Of a DNA stretch of 64,000 nt, positions 30,775 to 40,425 are shown one piece after another. The position numbers and the translations under genes are program-made. The DNA lies in the NCBI GenBank assembly GCA_039696685.1, contig CP155566.1, positions 1,674,001-1,738,000 of the forward strand, in the 5' to 3' direction. Under the pieces are notes generated by a model, which was not told the origin of the DNA, did no database searches, and saw nothing but the letters and a program-made list of their open reading frames with translations. The stretch comes from Vibrio sp. CDRSL-10 TSBA (lineage in GTDB: Bacteria; Pseudomonadota; Gammaproteobacteria; Enterobacterales; Vibrionaceae). Within the stretch, counting starts at the first letter, position 1, and every line of letters starts with the position of its first letter.

Positions 30775-31528
30775 ATGATTTCTGAAAAGCATGCTGCGAA
30801 ACGCGTTCAATCCGGTGGTTGTGCCATTCACTGTCAAGACTGCAGTATTAGCCAGCTTTGCATCCCATTTACTCTGAATGAAGCAGAGTTGGATCAGCTT
30901 GACCAGATCATCGAGCGTAAGAAGCCAATTCAAAAAGGTCAGGAAACTGTTTAAAGCCGGTGACGATTTGCGTTCTTTGTACGCGATTCGTTCAGGCACC
31001 ATCAAAAGCTACACCATTACAGAGCAAGGTGATGAGCAGATCACTGCATTCCACCTGGCTGGTGATTTGGTCGGTTTTGACGCGATTACTGAAGATTCTC
31101 ACCCTAGCTTCGCTCAGGCACTGGAAACATCCATGGTTTGTGAGATCCCTTACGAGATTCTTGATGACCTGTCAGGCAAAATGCCGAAACTGCGTCAGCA
31201 AATCATGCGTCTGATGAGTAATGAAATCAAAGGTGACCAGGAGATGATCCTGCTGCTATCGAAGAAAAACGCTGAAGAGCGTCTGGCAGCCTTCCTGTAC
31301 AACCTGTCGACTCGTTTTTCGCAACGTGGCTTCAGCCCGCGTGAGTTTCGTCTGACGATGACACGTGGTGATATTGGTAACTACCTTGGTCTGACGGTCG
31401 AAACGATCAGTCGCCTGCTGGGTCGCTTCCAGAAATCAGAAATCCTGAGTGTGAAAGGTAAATACATCACCATTCTCAATCATGACGCCCTGAAAGAACT
31501 AGCTGGCGTATCATCAGATTCCAAGTAA
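30775..31528 (+). CDS. fnr: Oxygen-responsive regulator FNR (split)
   Basis: FNR is a CRP-family activator using an oxygen-labile [4Fe-4S] cluster. Cysteines are at residues 16, 20, 23 and 29 in [17 protein letters not shown], plus the fourth ligand in [10 protein letters not shown]. The HTH reads [24 protein letters not shown]. An extra A at 30944-30946 stops the first frame after 59 residues. Repair gives [25 protein letters not shown] and 250 residues, the E. coli length. The sequence is so close to E. coli FNR that a real loss is very unlikely. The adjacent uspE is also found next to fnr in E. coli. Confidence 0.96.
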
Positions 31529-31536
31529 TAAAATCA

Positions 31537-31566
31537 ATGATGTAGCTCTTTAATGAGCTACATCAT
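31537..31566. terminator. Hairpin after fnr
   Basis: ATGATGTAGCTC pairs perfectly with GAGCTACATCAT around TTTAAT. No clear T-run follows, so its strength as a terminator is uncertain. Confidence 0.55.
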
Positions 31567-31663
31567 ACTTCTCCAACTTTCCTGTCTAAATTTCTTCAAC
31601 CTCTCTCTTCAACTGCGCTAAAGTAAATCTAAGAAGTCTCCTCACTCTATAAGGAGTTTTGTT

Positions 31664-32611
31664 ATGAGTATCTATAACAAGATCTTAGTTGTCGCTGACA
31701 TCAATCACGATGAACAGCCTGCTCTTGCCCGCGCTATGCAGCTCGCCGCAAAAAGTAAGTCGCAAAGCCGTGTTACCTTCTTCCTGTCTATCTATGATTT
31801 TTCCTATGACATGACGTCAATGCTTTCTATAGATGAACGGGATGCAATGCGCAGAGGTGTGATTCATCAGCGCGAACAGTGGATGCACAAAGTCGCTCAA
31901 CCTTATGTTAATGATTCGGTGATCTTTGAAGTCAAAGTGGTGTGGCATAACCGCCCTTACGAAGCCATTATTGGTGAGATTTTTGCCGGCGAACACGATA
32001 TTCTGATCAAAGGTACCCGTAAACACGATGCGCTGGAATCGGTTATCTTCACGCCTACCGACTGGCATCTGCTGCGTAAGTGCCCGACCCCGGTGCTGTT
32101 GGTGAAAAATGCTGAATGGCCTCAGGACGCCAATATCATTGCATCGGTGCATGTCGGCTCAGAAGTCGAAGCGCATCTTGATTTGAACGATATCATGGTT
32201 GATCAGTTGCTAAACCTGACCTCACGGCTTGGCGCCACGCCTTATCTGGTGAATGCGTATCCGCTTACGCCGGCAAACATCACCATTGAACTGCCGGAGT
32301 TTGACCCGACGACATATACCGATGCGGTACGCGGTCATCATCTCACGTCGATGAAAGCTCTGCGCCAGAAACATGGTATTGATGAAGCGCACACAATTGT
32401 CGAACAAGGATTACCGGAAGATGTGATTCCTAAGGCGGCAGAAGATCTGCAGGCCGCGATGGTGATTCTGGGTACGACCGGCCGTACCGGTTTATCGGCG
32501 GTCTTTATCGGCAATACGGCGGAGCAAGTGATCGACAAAATTAACTGTGACGTTCTGGCCTTGAAACCGCGAGGTTATATCAGTCCGCTGGATCCTACCC
32601 ACGCTAGTTAA
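31664..32611 (+). CDS. uspE: Universal stress protein E
   Basis: This 315-residue cytoplasmic protein carries two tandem Usp domains. The second ends with the ATP-binding style motif GTTGRTGLSAVFIGNTAEQVI. The first lacks the full glycine motif, as usual for UspE. A good AAGGAG precedes the ATG. fnr-uspE adjacency is conserved. A terminator follows at 32635. Confidence 0.93.
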   Translation: MSIYNKILVVADINHDEQPALARAMQLAAKSKSQSRVTFFLSIYDFSYDMTSMLSIDERDAMRRGVIHQREQWMHKVAQPYVNDSVIFEVKVVWHNRPYEAIIGEIFAGEHDILIKGTRKHDALESVIFTPTDWHLLRKCPTPVLLVKNAEWPQDANIIASVHVGSEVEAHLDLNDIMVDQLLNLTSRLGATPYLVNAYPLTPANITIELPEFDPTTYTDAVRGHHLTSMKALRQKHGIDEAHTIVEQGLPEDVIPKAAEDLQAAMVILGTTGRTGLSAVFIGNTAEQVIDKINCDVLALKPRGYISPLDPTHAS

Positions 32612-32634
32612 TCTACATCCCGCTGCATAATCCC

Positions 32635-32662
32635 AAATCCTCAGGTCTCCCTGAGGATTTTT
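32635..32662 (+). terminator. Terminator after uspE
   Basis: AAATCCTCAGG (32635-32645) pairs with CCTGAGGATTT (32650-32660), continuing into T's. Confidence 0.88.
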
Positions 32663-32751
32663 GCTTTCAGGCTCCGATAGCACTGGCATCTGACAAATTT
32701 ATCCGTATCATACGCACTTCATTTTGTTTTGAAGATTAAGACCGCAAGCTG

Positions 32752-33685
32752 ATGACAGAGCAAACCCAAGAGTTGACCAAAGCTCAACAATACAATTTCA
32801 ACAAATTGCAAAAGCGCATTCGTCGCAATACAGGTCAGGCGATTGCTGACTTCAACATGATTGAAGATGGTGACCGCATCATGGTGTGTTTATCCGGAGG
32901 TAAAGACAGCTTTACCATGCTGGATATTCTGATGAGCTTACAAAAAAGTGCGCCGGTCTCTTTCGAGCTGATTGCTGTTAACCTCGACCAGAAACAACCA
33001 GGCTTCCCTGAGCATATTCTGCCGGAATATCTGCAGGAAACTGGGTGTTGAGTACAAGATTGTTGAAGAAGACACCTACTCGATTGTTCAAGACAAAGTA
33101 CCTGAAGGGAAAACGACTTGCGCCCTGTGTTCACGTCTGCGTCGTGGTATTCTGTACCGCACTGCAAAAGAGCTGGGTGCAACCAAAATCGCTTTGGGTC
33201 ACCACCGCGATGATATCCTTGAAACCCTGTTCCTGAACATGTTCTACGGTGGCAAGATGAAAGGCATGCCACCAAAACTGGTTTCTGATAACGGCGAGCA
33301 CGTTGTGATTCGTCCACTGGCCTATTGCCGTGAAAAAGACATCATTAAATATTCTGAACTGCGTGGCTACCCTATTATTCCATGTAACCTGTGCGGCTCT
33401 CAGCCAAACATGCAGCGTCAGAACATTAAGCAAATGCTAAACGGCTGGGATAAACAGTTCCCGGGTCGTATTGAAACCATGTTCCGCGCAATGCAAAACG
33501 TGGTACCTAGCCACCTTGCGGACTTCGAGCTGTTTGACTTCAAATCGATCAACAGTGAATCGGGCGTTATCAATGGCGGAGATATCGGCTTTGATAAAGA
33601 AGACATGCCGGTACAACAGGTTGAAGATGAAGATTTAGTGATGGAATTCGATCCAAGCCTGAAGCTGGATGTCACAAATATCTGA
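32752..33685 (+). CDS. ttcA: tRNA 2-thiocytidine synthetase TtcA (split)
   Basis: TtcA makes 2-thiocytidine at position 32 of some tRNAs, using ATP and an Fe-S cluster. The PP-loop SGGKDS is at residues 48-53; cluster cysteines appear in [10 protein letters not shown] and CNLCGSQPN. An extra A at 33038-33040 ends the first frame at 33051. Repair gives [22 protein letters not shown] and 310 residues (E. coli 311). A strong terminator lies at 33727. Confidence 0.95.
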
Positions 33686-33726
33686 TTCCGAAAACAGAAC
33701 ATCTGATTTAGTATACGGATGAATGG

Positions 33727-33753
33727 AAAAAGGCTGCGAATGCAGCCTTTTTT
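33727..33753 (+). terminator. Terminator after ttcA
   Basis: AAAAAGGCTGC (33727-33737) pairs with GCAGCCTTTTT (33742-33752) around GAAT. Confidence 0.9.
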
Positions 33754-33851
33754 GACGAAAAATCTTATAAATCAACCTGATGATAAGCAAAGTTGAGCTT
33801 ACTTGCCCAGTAATCATTCAGGCTGAACTCAACAGTAATCACTTTTTGATT

Positions 33852-34517
33852 TCACTTTTTAGCTTTAGGTAAGTACGGTAATACCCGCTGTGTGATTTGC
33901 GGTAATTCCATCCACCCTTCTTCACCAATCTGCTCAAGCCCGACCTGCGCTTTACCGTTAACTATCGGTACCACACTGCCATCACTAAGTTGGATTTCAC
34001 CGTTTAGGTGATTGGCAAACTCGAGCGTTAATCCGCTGACCTTCGGTGTAAACCAACTGGCGAACATGCCACCTAAGTCTTTCAACATGCTCTGCATTTG
34101 CGGAAGTAAAGACTCGATTTCACTGTAACTGACACGACCCTGGAGCGGCTGTTTGGTCATGACAACCATAGAAAAATCACAACGTTGGTCATTGGGAGTG
34201 TCAACAAACACCAAAGGATTCGCCTGACGTAAGTTGTTATCCAATGGAACAATCAGCTCATTAATCGCCGAAGGCTGAAGCTCTTCATAATGCGCTTCTT
34301 TCTCCATCCACGCCTTGTCGATGTGACACAGTGTTTTGTCATCCGCATTGACGAAGAAAAATCCCACTTTGACATCTTTGTGATCATCTTCGACGTTATT
34401 TTTCATTTGTGAAAAGAGCTTGGAGTAAGTGAACATATATTCCTGAGCCCAGCTCGTACCCGGGATACTGCTGCAGATCCCGGCCAGAAGAACAATAGAT
34501 ATGGATTTTTTGATCAT
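33852..34517 (-). CDS. DUF2987 domain exported protein
   Basis: This 221-residue protein has a signal peptide (MIKKSISIVLLAGICSSIPGTSWA) and matches the DUF2987 family of Vibrio-type bacteria. Two Cys (CHIDKAW and RCDFSM) may pair. The function is unknown. Its start overlaps the end of the Bax-like gene by 4 bases, so the two are co-transcribed. Confidence 0.8.
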   Translation of the reverse strand: MIKKSISIVLLAGICSSIPGTSWAQEYMFTYSKLFSQMKNNVEDDHKDVKVGFFFVNADDKTLCHIDKAWMEKEAHYEELQPSAINELIVPLDNNLRQANPLVFVDTPNDQRCDFSMVVMTKQPLQGRVSYSEIESLLPQMQSMLKDLGGMFASWFTPKVSGLTLEFANHLNGEIQLSDGSVVPIVNGKAQVGLEQIGEEGWMELPQITQRVLPYLPKAKK

Positions 34518-35308
34518 TCGCTTTGCCAGTAAGTCTCATTGTGGCGAATCATGGTCTGCAAATCGGTCACATAATCCGCTCCGCGTTCAGAGTACTTCAG
34601 CAAGCCTTGGGTTAAAGCCTCAGCGGTATCTGTGCTGAGCAAATCCTGCTCTTGCTGACGCAACTGCTGACGAATTTTACGCAGCTCATAATATGCTGCG
34701 TTGCGGTTTACGTTCATAAAGTAGCGGTGAATCGATTCCTGCACCGATCTGAACTTAGCAACTTCGTGGGTCATGCCTTCCTGACGAGCCAAAGGCACTA
34801 ATCCGCAGCCTTTAGAGTAACACCACTGACCAAAATAGTTGTTACCTTCCACTGCAAAGCGTGACGTCCCCCAAGCAGATTCATTAGCAGCCTGGGTCAG
34901 CACCAACGCAGGTGGCAACACATCCACCCGGCGTTGCATGACACTCAGCCACTTTGCCGTGACTTTGTTGTCATTCATGTCCACTTTATACAGTGACGCC
35001 AAGTGCTTCGCATCCTGCTTGTCTTTGGTGGTGACATTATTCTGATCGAAGTGGGTCTGGATACGCTTCAGAATTTTACGTTCTTTCACTATCCGGGCAT
35101 TTTCCAGTTCGATGCCCGGTTTAAGATAAGAGAAAAACGACTGTTTTTTTTCTGTCACATCACTGATTGCACTAAAATCCGGCGCATCACTGACGGCCTG
35201 TCCCGGATTTACCGACATTTCGACGGTCTCGCTCTCATGTTGCTTGACGTAATAAACACTGCAACTGGCGATGAGAACAACGGTCGATAAAGCAAGAATC
35301 TTACGCAT
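34514..35308 (-). CDS. bax: Bax-like glucosaminidase-domain lipoprotein
   Basis: This 264-residue protein begins MRKILALSTVVLIASCSVYYV, with a lipobox-like IASC cleavage site. The glucosaminidase domain reads LPPALVLTQAANESAWGTSRFAVEGNNYFGQWCYSKGCG, including the catalytic Glu in ANESAWG. It resembles E. coli Bax. It would act on peptidoglycan in the periplasm. The ATG at 35308 overlaps the end of the upstream membrane gene by 8 bases; earlier starts lack a signal peptide. Confidence 0.87.
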   Translation of the reverse strand: MRKILALSTVVLIASCSVYYVKQHESETVEMSVNPGQAVSDAPDFSAISDVTEKKQSFFSYLKPGIELENARIVKERKILKRIQTHFDQNNVTTKDKQDAKHLASLYKVDMNDNKVTAKWLSVMQRRVDVLPPALVLTQAANESAWGTSRFAVEGNNYFGQWCYSKGCGLVPLARQEGMTHEVAKFRSVQESIHRYFMNVNRNAAYYELRKIRQQLRQQEQDLLSTDTAEALTQGLLKYSERGADYVTDLQTMIRHNETYWQSE

Positions 35309-36104
35309 CAAACACCTGTGGATTCTGGTTCTGGCTATTGTCATCGTCGCTGTGGTTAGAGGCCACAATCTTTAAACGGATCCCAAACATGTTTCGGTAA
35401 ATAATACCTTTAACATGGAAGAAAAATGGTAACACAAACACAAGGCCAATGCCGTAGAACAACACGGCAGCGATAAACATCACCATCATCAGCGCGTAGA
35501 TCACCGCCAGTTGTAACAGCTTTTTGTTTACCGCACGCAGTGATAACCACAGCGATTGCAGCGGAGATACATGCTTCTCACAAATCAGCAGCACTGAGTT
35601 ACTGAAAGCAAGAGAAATATACATAGACAAGAGAGGAAACAGCGCACTGGCAATGCCCTGCAGCAACAGTCCGCACAGCGTGGCGATAATAACAGGTACA
35701 GTAAACTGCAGCCCTTTACTGATATGACGTGTTTTCGTCGCCAAACCAGCGGCATGACTCATTGCCATCAGTGACACACCCGCATAAATCGGCGCGCTGA
35801 CGACTTCGTAACTGAAATTGGCGATAAAAATAGCCTGCCCCAGTCCATCCGGGAACTCGGCTTGCCCGGTGAAAACATCGGTAATAATCGAAAGATCACC
35901 AATTTGCAGCTTCAGTGCGATGAAAAATATGGCAAGTTGAGCCACAATCAGCATGACAATCGCAGGTGAAAACGAAAGAAAATGCTTGATGGTGTGGCTC
36001 CAGGCTTCCTTGAGCACATCACCGATTTTCAGTTGATACTGGCCCGACAGAGCTTGCTCAACCGTTCCCCCTAAATTGAAATCTCTTTCGATATCATTGT
36101 TCAT
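35301..36104 (-). CDS. Integral membrane protein co-transcribed with bax
   Basis: This 267-residue protein has about six membrane helices (for example FSPAIVMLIVAQLAIFFIALKL and LAVIYALMMVMFIAAVLFYGI) and a polar C-terminal tail. It resembles the Vibrio membrane proteins encoded next to bax, of unknown function. The three genes from here to 33852 overlap head to tail and look like one operon. Confidence 0.72.
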   Translation of the reverse strand: MNNDIERDFNLGGTVEQALSGQYQLKIGDVLKEAWSHTIKHFLSFSPAIVMLIVAQLAIFFIALKLQIGDLSIITDVFTGQAEFPDGLGQAIFIANFSYEVVSAPIYAGVSLMAMSHAAGLATKTRHISKGLQFTVPVIIATLCGLLLQGIASALFPLLSMYISLAFSNSVLLICEKHVSPLQSLWLSLRAVNKKLLQLAVIYALMMVMFIAAVLFYGIGLVFVLPFFFHVKGIIYRNMFGIRLKIVASNHSDDDNSQNQNPQVFDA

Positions 36105-36453
36105 AATTGGCCCTAGAGTGGCTTGCTAAAACACGATTCAACATAAATCAGCAAGTCAGATACATTTTTCGGTCATTATACTGAAATGCTACAGAGTCTA
36201 AACTCTGAGTAACAAATGTGTGTTGCTTTCTGTTTATTATGGTTGATAATTAACCGTTTGAAAGCATTCAAAGTTAACGCAAAGCCTATGGTAATTAATC
36301 TTTACTTTTAGGTGCAAAATTTTTTCTGTTTCAGAATAAGAAAACACTTTGATTTCGTAGTTTTGATGATTATGATTCGGCGATTATGAGTGTATGCATA
36401 TATAGCATTTCTCAATGAGCAATCCTTGGTTTTAATAGGGAGAAAAACAGACG
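36105..36453. other. Divergent intergenic region, bax operon and potABCD
   Basis: There is no gene. It must hold promoters for both directions. A small inverted repeat TTTGAA-AGCA-TTCAAA at 36257-36272 is the only symmetrical element I noted. Confidence 0.5.
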
Positions 36454-37569
36454 TTGAACGAACGACATTCAGTAGATAAACCAGTTATCCGTCTATCTGG
36501 TATAAGCAAGAGTTTTGATGGCAAAGAGATCATCAGCGAGTTCAATCTTGATGTGAATCACGGTGAATTCCTGACAATTCTGGGGCCGTCAGGATGTGGT
36601 AAAACAACCGTACTTCGGATAATCGCAGGTTTTGAAACAGCAGATGCTGGGCAAATTCTACTGGATAATCAAGATGTCACGTCGGTTCCTGCGGAGCAAA
36701 GACACGTAAACACCGTGTTCCAGAGTTACGCCCTGTTCCCGCATATGACGGTATTTGAAAACGTCGCCTTTGGCCTGCGCATGCAAAAAGTGCCGTCTGC
36801 AGATATTGAACCACGCGTGATGGAAGCGCTGAAGATGGTTCGTCTGGCAGAAATGGCGCAGCGTAAACCTCATCAGCTTTCTGGTGGTCAGCAGCAACGT
36901 ATCGCAATTGCCCGTGCTGTGGTTAACAAGCCTAAAGTTCTGCTGCTTGATGAATCACTGTCGGCACTTGATTATAAACTTCGTAAACAGATGCAAACTG
37001 AGCTGAAGCAACTGCAACGTCAGTTGGGCATCACCTTCATTTTCGTCACCCACGACCAGGAAGAAGCCCTGTCGATGTCTGATCGTATTATCGTGATGCG
37101 TGATGGTGTCATCGAGCAAGATGGTTCGCCACGTGAAATTTATGAAGAACCGAAGAACCTGTTTGTCGCTCGCTTTATCGGCGAAATTAACGTGTTTAAC
37201 ACTGTGATGCAGGAACGCCTGGATGACAAACGTGTACGCGTTGAGATTGAAGGCGTCGACTCTGTGGTTTATTTCGATCAACCGGTCAATAACGGTACTA
37301 AGCTGCAGGTTCTGCTGCGTCCGGAAGATTTGCGTATCGAAGAAATCAAAGAATCGGAGTCAACCGGCATTGTTGGTCATATCACCGATCGTACCTACAA
37401 AGGTATGACGCTGGAATCCATGGTCGAACTCGAATCCGGCATGCGAGTGCTGGTAAGCGAATTCTTTAACGAAGACGATCCGGACGTGGACCACTCCATC
37501 GGTCAGAAAGTCGCGATCACTTGGGTTGAAAGCTGGGAGGTGGTACTCAATGATGAGCAAAAAATTTAA
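36454..37569 (+). CDS. potA: Spermidine/putrescine ABC transporter ATPase
   Basis: This 371-residue ATPase energises polyamine uptake. Walker A is GPSGCGKTT, the signature [14 protein letters not shown], Walker [13 protein letters not shown] (Ser in place of the usual Pro after Glu), followed by the H-loop VTHDQEEA and a C-terminal TOBE domain. The start codon is TTG at 36454 with GGGAG about 12 bases upstream; no ATG or GTG fits the conserved N-terminus. It overlaps potB by 20 bases. Confidence 0.95.
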   Translation: MNERHSVDKPVIRLSGISKSFDGKEIISEFNLDVNHGEFLTILGPSGCGKTTVLRIIAGFETADAGQILLDNQDVTSVPAEQRHVNTVFQSYALFPHMTVFENVAFGLRMQKVPSADIEPRVMEALKMVRLAEMAQRKPHQLSGGQQQRIAIARAVVNKPKVLLLDESLSALDYKLRKQMQTELKQLQRQLGITFIFVTHDQEEALSMSDRIIVMRDGVIEQDGSPREIYEEPKNLFVARFIGEINVFNTVMQERLDDKRVRVEIEGVDSVVYFDQPVNNGTKLQVLLRPEDLRIEEIKESESTGIVGHITDRTYKGMTLESMVELESGMRVLVSEFFNEDDPDVDHSIGQKVAITWVESWEVVLNDEQKI

Positions 37570-38411
37570 TCTTCAGAACGCGATTATCACCTTAATCGTC
37601 GGTTGGTTAGTGCTGTTTGTACTTATCCCTAACCTGATGATTATCGGTACCAGTTTTCTGACTCGTGATGAAGCCAATCTGATCGATATGACTTTCACGT
37701 TAGATAACTATGCCCGCTTACTGGATCCGCTGTACGGCAAAGTGATGCTGCATTCGTTTTACATGGCGATTGTGGCAACGATTCTTTGTCTGATCATCGG
37801 TTACCCGTTTGCGTACATTGTCGCGAAGATGCCGCCGAACTGGCGCCCTATTATGCTGTTTCTGGTCATCGTGCCATTCTGGACCAACTCGTTAATTCGT
37901 ACTTATGGTCTTAAAATTGTGCTAGGAACCCAGGGCATTTTAAACAAGGCGCTGATTGGCATTGGTTTGATCGACGCTCCGTTACGTCTTATGTATACAG
38001 AGACCGCAGTAATGATTGGTCTGGTGTACATTTTGCTGCCGTTTATGATTTTGCCGCTCTACTCCGCCATCGAGAAACTTGACGGCACATACATTGAAGC
38101 GGCGCGAGATCTGGGTGCGAACAAACTGCAGACCCTGACCAAGGTCATTCTGCCGCTAACCATGCCTGGCATCATCGGTGGTTGTCTGCTGGTTTCTGCT
38201 GCCTGCGCTGGGTATGTTCTACATCGCCGACCTGCTGGGTGGTGCGAAGAACCTGCTGATTGGTAACGTGATTAAGAGCCAGGTGCTCAATGCCCGTGAC
38301 TGGCCATTTGGTGCGGCGACCAGTATCGCCCTGACACTCGCCATGGCGGTCATGCTGTACGCTTACTACCGTGCCGGTAAATTGTTGAATAAGAAAGTGG
38401 AGCTAGACTAA
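37550..38411 (+). CDS. potB: Spermidine/putrescine ABC permease PotB (split)
   Basis: This inner-membrane permease has six helices and the EAA loop [29 protein letters not shown] 37550 has GGGAGG 9 bases upstream within potA. An extra T at 38193-38195 splits it. Repair restores [27 protein letters not shown] and about 286 residues. Its end overlaps the potC start by one base. Confidence 0.95.
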
Positions 38412-39181
38412 TGGGTAAGACAGTTAGATTTAGCTTTATGAGTTTGGTGTACTTATTCCTGTACTTGCCAATTATCGTATTGATTGCTAACTCTTTTAAT
38501 GACAATAAATTCGGTATTAAATGGGGTGGCTTTACGACCAAGTGGTACCATGCATTAGTAGCTAACGACAGTTTGATGCAAGCCGCCTGGCACTCGCTGA
38601 ATGTGGCCGTGTTTTCTGCCACCGCAGCAACCCTGATTGGCAGCTTGACGGCAGTTGCTCTGTTCCGTTACCAGTTCAAGGGTAAAGGGCTGGTCAACGG
38701 CATGTTGTTTGTCGTTATGATGTCTCCGGATATCGTGATGGCAATTGCGCTGTTAGCGCTGTTTCTGGTACTGGGTGCGAATCTGGGTTTCTTTACCCTG
38801 CTGATTGCACACATTACGTTCTGTTTACCGTTTGTTGTGGTGACTGTTTACAGTCGCCTCAACGGGTTTGATGTCAAAATGCTGGAAGCGGCCAAGGATC
38901 TGGGCGCCAGCGAATGGGTAATTCTGAAAAAGATTATCCTGCCTTTGGCCAAACCTGCAGTTGCGGCTGGCTGGCTGCTGAGCTTCACGCTGTCACTGGA
39001 TGACGTGATTATCAGTTCATTTGTCACCGGCCCAACTTATGAGATCCTGCCACTTAAGATCTACTCAATGGTCAAAGTCGGTATCTCACCAGAAGTCAAC
39101 GCACTTGCTACGGTCATGCTGATTGTCTCTCTTGCGTTGGTGATTCTTTCTCAGGTTCTGACCCGGGAAAAAGTCAAGTAA
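38411..39181 (+). CDS. potC: Spermidine/putrescine ABC permease PotC
   Basis: This 256-residue permease carries six membrane helices and an EAA loop (MLEAAKDLGASEWVILKKIILPLAKPA). It pairs with PotB. A hairpin at 39189-39218 between potC and potD may reduce read-through or stabilise mRNA. Confidence 0.95.
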   Translation: MGKTVRFSFMSLVYLFLYLPIIVLIANSFNDNKFGIKWGGFTTKWYHALVANDSLMQAAWHSLNVAVFSATAATLIGSLTAVALFRYQFKGKGLVNGMLFVVMMSPDIVMAIALLALFLVLGANLGFFTLLIAHITFCLPFVVVTVYSRLNGFDVKMLEAAKDLGASEWVILKKIILPLAKPAVAAGWLLSFTLSLDDVIISSFVTGPTYEILPLKIYSMVKVGISPEVNALATVMLIVSLALVILSQVLTREKVK

Positions 39182-39188
39182 AAGCACC

Positions 39189-39218
39189 GAAGCAGGAAGA
39201 GCACTTACCTCCTGCTTC
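39189..39218 (+). terminator. Hairpin between potC and potD
   Basis: GAAGCAGGA pairs with TCCTGCTTC across a 12-base loop. There is no T-run. It is more likely an mRNA processing or attenuation hairpin than a full terminator. Confidence 0.4.
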
Positions 39219-39269
39219 ATCTTCATCTAACGCCTTAATTGGGCAACGTCTGGTTTGGAGCTAACGTCA

Positions 39270-40301
39270 ATGAAAAAATGGACTACTCTTTTGGCAGGTA
39301 GTATGTGTGCGCTGTCGCTGATCTCAACAAATGTCGCGGCAGAAGACAATGAACTGGTATTTATGAACTGGGGGCCGTACATCAACAGCGGTATTCTGGA
39401 ACAATTTACTAAAGAAACCGGCATCAAAGTGATCTACTCAACTTATGAGTCAAATGAAACTTTGTACGCCAAGCTGAAAACACACAATGAAGGTTACGAC
39501 CTGGTTGTTCCATCAACCTATTTCGTATCTAAAATGCGTGACGAAGGCATGCTGCAGAAAATCGACAAATCCAAACTGTCGAATCTGGGTAACCTGGATC
39601 CAAACTATCTGAATAAACCTTATGATCCAAACAACGATTACTCGATTCCGCACGTAGTGGCAATCACCGGCCTTGCTGTCAACACGGACATGTACGATCC
39701 GAATGACTTCCAAAGTTGGGGCGACCTGTGGAAGCCTGAACTGGCTGGTCAGCTGATGCTGATGGATGACACCCGTGAGGTGTTCCACATCGCGCTGCGT
39801 AAACTGGGTTACTCTGGTAACACCACTGACGACAAGCAGATTGATGAAGCGTACGCTGAGCTGCAGAAGCTGATGCCAAACGTTTTGGTATTCAACTCAG
39901 ATAACCCGGCTGCACCTTACCTGTCTGGTGAAGTAGGTCTGGGTATGCTGTGGAACGGCTCTGCAGCAGCGGCGCAAAAAGAAGGTCTGCCTCTTAAGCT
40001 GGTATTCCCTAAAGAAGGCGGTATTGGTTGGGTAGATAACTTTGCTATCGCATCAGGCGCGAAAAACGTCGACGCAGCGCATAAGATGATCGACTTCCTG
40101 CTACGCCCGGAAATCGCAGAACAGATTTCTCGCGACACAGGTTACCTGACCGGTGTGAAAGCATCAAACGACAAGTTTAAAGACATCGCACCACTGTTCC
40201 CTTCTCAGGAAGATCTGGACCGTGTTGAATGGCAAGCGGCTGTTGGCGACAAAACTGTACGTTACGAAGATTACTTCATGAAGCTTAAAGCGGGTCAATA
40301 A
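39270..40301 (+). CDS. potD: Polyamine-binding periplasmic protein PotD (first copy)
   Basis: This 343-residue binding protein has a signal peptide ending TNVAA and the PotD start EDNELVFMNWGPYINSGILEQFTKETGIKVIYSTYESNETLYAKL. GGAG lies 11 bases upstream. Compared with the second copy the early NWSEY motif is replaced by NWGPY, a ligand-pocket change. A terminator follows at 40321. Confidence 0.93.
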   Translation: MKKWTTLLAGSMCALSLISTNVAAEDNELVFMNWGPYINSGILEQFTKETGIKVIYSTYESNETLYAKLKTHNEGYDLVVPSTYFVSKMRDEGMLQKIDKSKLSNLGNLDPNYLNKPYDPNNDYSIPHVVAITGLAVNTDMYDPNDFQSWGDLWKPELAGQLMLMDDTREVFHIALRKLGYSGNTTDDKQIDEAYAELQKLMPNVLVFNSDNPAAPYLSGEVGLGMLWNGSAAAAQKEGLPLKLVFPKEGGIGWVDNFAIASGAKNVDAAHKMIDFLLRPEIAEQISRDTGYLTGVKASNDKFKDIAPLFPSQEDLDRVEWQAAVGDKTVRYEDYFMKLKAGQ

Positions 40302-40320
40302 TCCCAATAAAATGAATGAA

Positions 40321-40350
40321 ATAGGCAGCTTAAGCTGCCTATTTTTTTTT
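40321..40350 (+). terminator. Terminator between the two potD genes
   Basis: ATAGGCAGCTT pairs with AAGCTGCCTAT and runs into T8-9. Confidence 0.9.
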
Positions 40351-40425
40351 GAGCTGTTATAATCGGCGCTTATGCATAAACATGCTCTTGCCTGGCTAGG
40401 CTCTTACAGCAAACATGGAAATCTC

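Noticed and set aside
33852..36104. Phage lysis cassette (Bax, membrane protein, exported protein)
   Set aside because: The glucosaminidase is the chromosomal Bax type with a lipoprotein signal, and no phage genes surround it.
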